Source of the DNA: an uncultured Brevibacterium sp.
Lineage (GTDB): Bacteria; Actinomycetota; Actinomycetes; Actinomycetales; Brevibacteriaceae
NCBI GenBank assembly: GCA_902489185.1
Contig: CABTZC010000056.1
Location: forward strand, 1 to 9,336
Length of the DNA: 9,336 bases
Reading direction: 5' to 3'
The position numbers and the translations under genes are program-made. Positions 7,044 through 9,336 of the stretch are shown one piece after another. Below the pieces are notes generated by a model. That model was not told the origin of the DNA. It searched no databases and worked only from the letters and a program-made list of their open reading frames with translations. The stretch's first letter is position 1. Each line of letters starts with the position of its first letter.

Positions 7044-8768
7044 GTGTCACAGGAAAACCTCGACGCACAGAACACCCCGGCTACAGAGGCAGACGCGCAG
7101 ATAGACCAACTCAACTGGCACCGAGTCCACCCCGCCACCCCGTTCCTCGACGTGGGGCTGGGACTAATCGCGCTCGTCGTGGCGTTCGTGTCCTTTTCGT
7201 TCAATCAAGTTCAAGACCTGATTGAACTCGTGGTCTTTGCCGTCGAACACGGAACGATCGACTTTATTGTCAAGAACCTCGTCTGGTTGCTGGTGGTTGT
7301 TCTGGTGTTTGCAGGGATCATTGCGCTCAACTGGTGGTCGTGGCGGGTTCGCGCATACGCGATTGACCACAACGCGGTGTATTCGCGTTGGGGAATCCTC
7401 AACAAACAGCTGCGTAAAGCGCGCCTGGACCGAGTGCAGTCGATCGACATCCGGCAACGGTTCATGGCCAGGATCTTTGGGATGGCGGAACTCACCTTCG
7501 ATGTGGCCGGTGGCGAGGGCTCGGAAGTTACCATCAAGTTCCTCACCAAGAAACAGGCCGAAGACCTGCGCGAAGACATGCTCGCGCAAGTCCGCGCCGT
7601 GAAAAATGAGAAGCGTGCGCCTGCGGAACAAACGACCGAGGTCGCCCCGACTGACCCCGCCACTGAAGGTACCCCCGCGCACAGTCCGCACACCGAGGCC
7701 CCGGGAACGACCTCGGCGGACCACGAAAAAGCCCACCGTCACGGCGCACCTGCCGGAAGCCGCATCACTGCAAGTCTGAGTACCGGGATCAGCGCTGTCG
7801 CAGAAGACTTAACGCAGACCGTGGATTCTGTACTCATGCCGTACCGCATCAAATCCAATGTGAGTGCCGACGGTCGGTTGCTCATGGTGCCGGCGCACCG
7901 CGTGATTTTGTCGCGTCTGGTTTCCGGGACGACGCTTGCGTTGGTTCTCAGCGCGCTGGTGATCCTCGTGGCCATGGCCGTGATTGCGTTACTGCCCAAC
8001 GCATCGTTCAGCTTCGGTGGGCTGGCCGGTTTTGTTGGTATCATCGCAGGTCTTGCCTCAGTGGTGAAAAAGGGTTTTGCCGAATCCAACTTTGCCGTGT
8101 CGATCACTGGCGACGGCCTGGCAATCACATCCGGGCTGCTGGATACACGCCGGAGCGTAATCCCGCTTGACCGTATCCAGGCGGTGGAGCTGAACCAGAG
8201 TCTATTGTGGCGGCCATTCGGTTGGTGGCGTGCCACATTCAACCTGGCTGGAACGTCTGAGAATGACAAAGGCTCTGTTCTTCTTCCCGTGGGCGCACTC
8301 GATGAAGTGATGGTGCTTCTGGGGTTGGTGCTTCCCGACCCCGGAGTTCCAGAGGACATCCACGGTGGTGACTTGATCCGTGAAGCGGCGTTAAAGAAGT
8401 CCAAGGGTGAGCCGGTGGGACCTGCCGCACGCATGTTTACACACCAGCCTGCGTCGTCTAAGTGGCTGGACCCGATTTCGTGGAAATCCAACGTGTTCGC
8501 GTTCACCGACACCATGCTTGTGGTCCGTAGGGGAGTGCTGGAGCGCACGGTTCAGCTGGTTCCACACGCCCGTGTGCAGTCGCTGGCGTTAGAGGAAGGG
8601 CCCCTTCAGTCTGCGCTGGGACTCAAGTCGATCAGCATTCACTCCACCAGTGGCCCAGTCCACCCGCACATTTACCACTTCGATGGCGCATACGGGCACG
8701 CTTTGCTGAACGACTACGCGGAACGTACCGTGCGCGCCCGTCGCGTGCTTGACGGAGTCGAAGCCTAG
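7044..8768 (+). CDS. Multi-bPH2 (DUF304) domain membrane protein, YdbT-like
   Basis: This is a 574-residue membrane protein (578 if the GTG at 7032 is used). Numbering from 7044: a hydrophilic N-terminus; TM1 about 34-53; TM2 about 79-96; a first bPH2 domain about 100-183 (WRVRAYAIDHNAVYSRWGIL...RLDRVQSIDI); a low-complexity linker about 190-236; TM3 about 295-317; TM4 about 325-341; a second bPH2 domain about 345-432 (VSITGDGLAITSGLLDTRRSVIPLDRIQAVEL); and a third, C-terminal bPH2 domain about 483-562 (VFAFTDTMLVVRRGVLERTVQLVPHARVQSL). Each domain repeats the pattern 'rG.l......vpl.RvQ.v'. This arrangement is that of YdbT-type partners of YdbS, and the preceding gene is the YdbS-like one; they probably form a membrane complex, with function unknown. 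The start at 7044 is chosen for its GAGG with a 6-nt spacer. The TAG stop is embedded in the Shine-Dalgarno of the next gene. Confidence 0.88.
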   Translation: MSQENLDAQNTPATEADAQIDQLNWHRVHPATPFLDVGLGLIALVVAFVSFSFNQVQDLIELVVFAVEHGTIDFIVKNLVWLLVVVLVFAGIIALNWWSWRVRAYAIDHNAVYSRWGILNKQLRKARLDRVQSIDIRQRFMARIFGMAELTFDVAGGEGSEVTIKFLTKKQAEDLREDMLAQVRAVKNEKRAPAEQTTEVAPTDPATEGTPAHSPHTEAPGTTSADHEKAHRHGAPAGSRITASLSTGISAVAEDLTQTVDSVLMPYRIKSNVSADGRLLMVPAHRVILSRLVSGTTLALVLSALVILVAMAVIALLPNASFSFGGLAGFVGIIAGLASVVKKGFAESNFAVSITGDGLAITSGLLDTRRSVIPLDRIQAVELNQSLLWRPFGWWRATFNLAGTSENDKGSVLLPVGALDEVMVLLGLVLPDPGVPEDIHGGDLIREAALKKSKGEPVGPAARMFTHQPASSKWLDPISWKSNVFAFTDTMLVVRRGVLERTVQLVPHARVQSLALEEGPLQSALGLKSISIHSTSGPVHPHIYHFDGAYGHALLNDYAERTVRARRVLDGVEA

Positions 8769-8776
8769 GAGGACAA

Positions 8777-9312
8777 ATGGACCAGACACGCTTAGGTGTA
8801 GGCATCGTGGGGACCGGTCGCGTGGGTGCCGTGATGGGGCGCGCACTGCGTGAAGCCGGGCATGCGATTGTGGGGTGCACCGCCAGTTCTGACGCGAGCC
8901 GGGACCGGGCTTCTGCCATGTTGCCCGATGTCCCTATCCTGGATGTCGAAACGGTGGTGGAGCGTAGCGAATTGGTGCTGTTCACTGTTCCAGACGACAT
9001 CCTCCCGGAACTGGTATCGGGGCTGGCGAAGTTGGGGAAGTTCAACTCTGGTCAGATTGTGGCCCACTGCGCGGGCCGGTATGGGACCGAGGTGTTAGAA
9101 CCTTCCGGCGCCATCCCGCTTGCGCTGCACCCGTCTTTGTCGTTTACCGGAACGAGCATCGACTTACCACGTCTGCGCCAGGCAACGATCGCGGTCACGG
9201 CACCCAAGCCCGTTTTGCCGATTGGGCAAGCACTTGTGGTGGAGATTGGAGCCGAGCCCGTGATTGTCGCCCCCGCGGACAGGCCTTTGTATCACGCGGC
9301 TATTTCACACGC
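8777..9312 (+). CDS. Rossmann-fold / DUF2520 protein, truncated at the contig end
   Basis: About 178 N-terminal residues are present; family members are usually around 300 residues. The start has an NAD(P)-binding glycine-rich turn, VGIVGTGRVGAVMGRALREAGH, then LVLFTVPDDILPELV, AHCAGRYGTEVL and ALHPSLSFTG, all typical of the Rossmann-like domain of this family. The DUF2520 domain begins at about ADRPLYHAAISHA and is then cut off. The fold resembles ketopantoate reductases, pyrroline-5-carboxylate reductases and other 6-phosphogluconate-dehydrogenase-like enzymes. In many actinobacteria the gene lies just before panC and panD, which has led to suggestions of a pantothenate role, not proven here. 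The ATG has a strong AGGAGG at 8767-8772 that overlaps the stop of the preceding gene. An open frame continues to 9336, but the bases from 9313 match sequencing adapter, so the reading beyond His178 is not real. Confidence 0.9.
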
Positions 9313-9336
9313 AGATCGGAAGAGCACACGTCTGAA
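9313..9336 (+). other. Illumina TruSeq adapter left on the contig end
   Basis: The last 24 bases begin AGATCGGAAGAGC and continue with the CACACGTCTGAA of the TruSeq read-1 (index-side) adapter, matching the remembered adapter over its first 24 bases without mismatch. The biological sequence therefore stops at about 9312. The base at 9313 could be either genomic or adapter. Confidence 0.97.

Noticed and set aside
1..9336. CRISPR arrays, tRNA/rRNA genes, insertion sequences, toxin-antitoxin or defence modules
   Set aside because: No spaced repeats, cloverleaf-like segments, transposase motifs, terminal inverted repeats or small toxin-like pairs were seen; nearly all bases are explained by conserved housekeeping genes in their usual order.

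Overview
This is a stretch of ordinary actinobacterial core genome. Every gene reads on the plus strand and almost no sequence is noncoding. The gene order is tail of an unidentified gene, tilS, hpt, ftsH, folE, folP, folB-folK fusion, DUF3180 membrane protein, two bacterial PH-domain (bPH2/DUF304) membrane proteins, then a Rossmann/DUF2520 protein. This is close to the order I recall for the tilS-hpt and ftsH-folE-folP-folB-folK-DUF3180-(membrane protein)-DUF2520-panC blocks of Mycobacterium and other Actinomycetota. Moderately high GC (roughly 60% by eye), GTG starts, the HEGGH form of the FtsH zinc site and a DUF3180 protein all fit Actinomycetota. The fused FolB-FolK hints at the Actinomycetales/Micrococcales/Bifidobacteriales side rather than Mycobacterium, but I cannot name a genus.

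Region by region: 1-55 holds the last 17 codons of an upstream gene that overlaps tilS. 48-3843 carries tRNA-Ile lysidine synthetase, hypoxanthine-guanine phosphoribosyltransferase and the membrane AAA protease FtsH, an order conserved widely in bacteria. 3843-6116 carries three folate genes encoding four activities (GTP cyclohydrolase I, dihydropteroate synthase, and dihydroneopterin aldolase fused to HPPK). 6113-8768 encodes three membrane proteins of unknown function. 8777 to the end is a truncated NAD(P)-binding DUF2520 gene that normally precedes panC.

From ftsH onward, neighbouring genes overlap by 1-8 nt or lie 8 nt apart, so they are probably one transcription and translation unit. 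The only gaps are 36 nt (tilS-hpt) and 43 nt (hpt-ftsH), and I see no convincing promoter or terminator in either. In metabolic terms, Hpt salvages purines toward GMP/GTP, FolE opens GTP toward pterins, FolB-FolK prepares the pterin pyrophosphate, and FolP joins it to p-aminobenzoate.

The most important observation is technical. The last 24 bases (9313-9336) match the Illumina TruSeq read-1 adapter, so real sequence ends at about 9312 and the last gene's predicted C-terminus is an artefact. I found no evidence of a new mobile, defence or RNA system. The least understood genes here are the DUF3180 and paired bPH2 membrane proteins.
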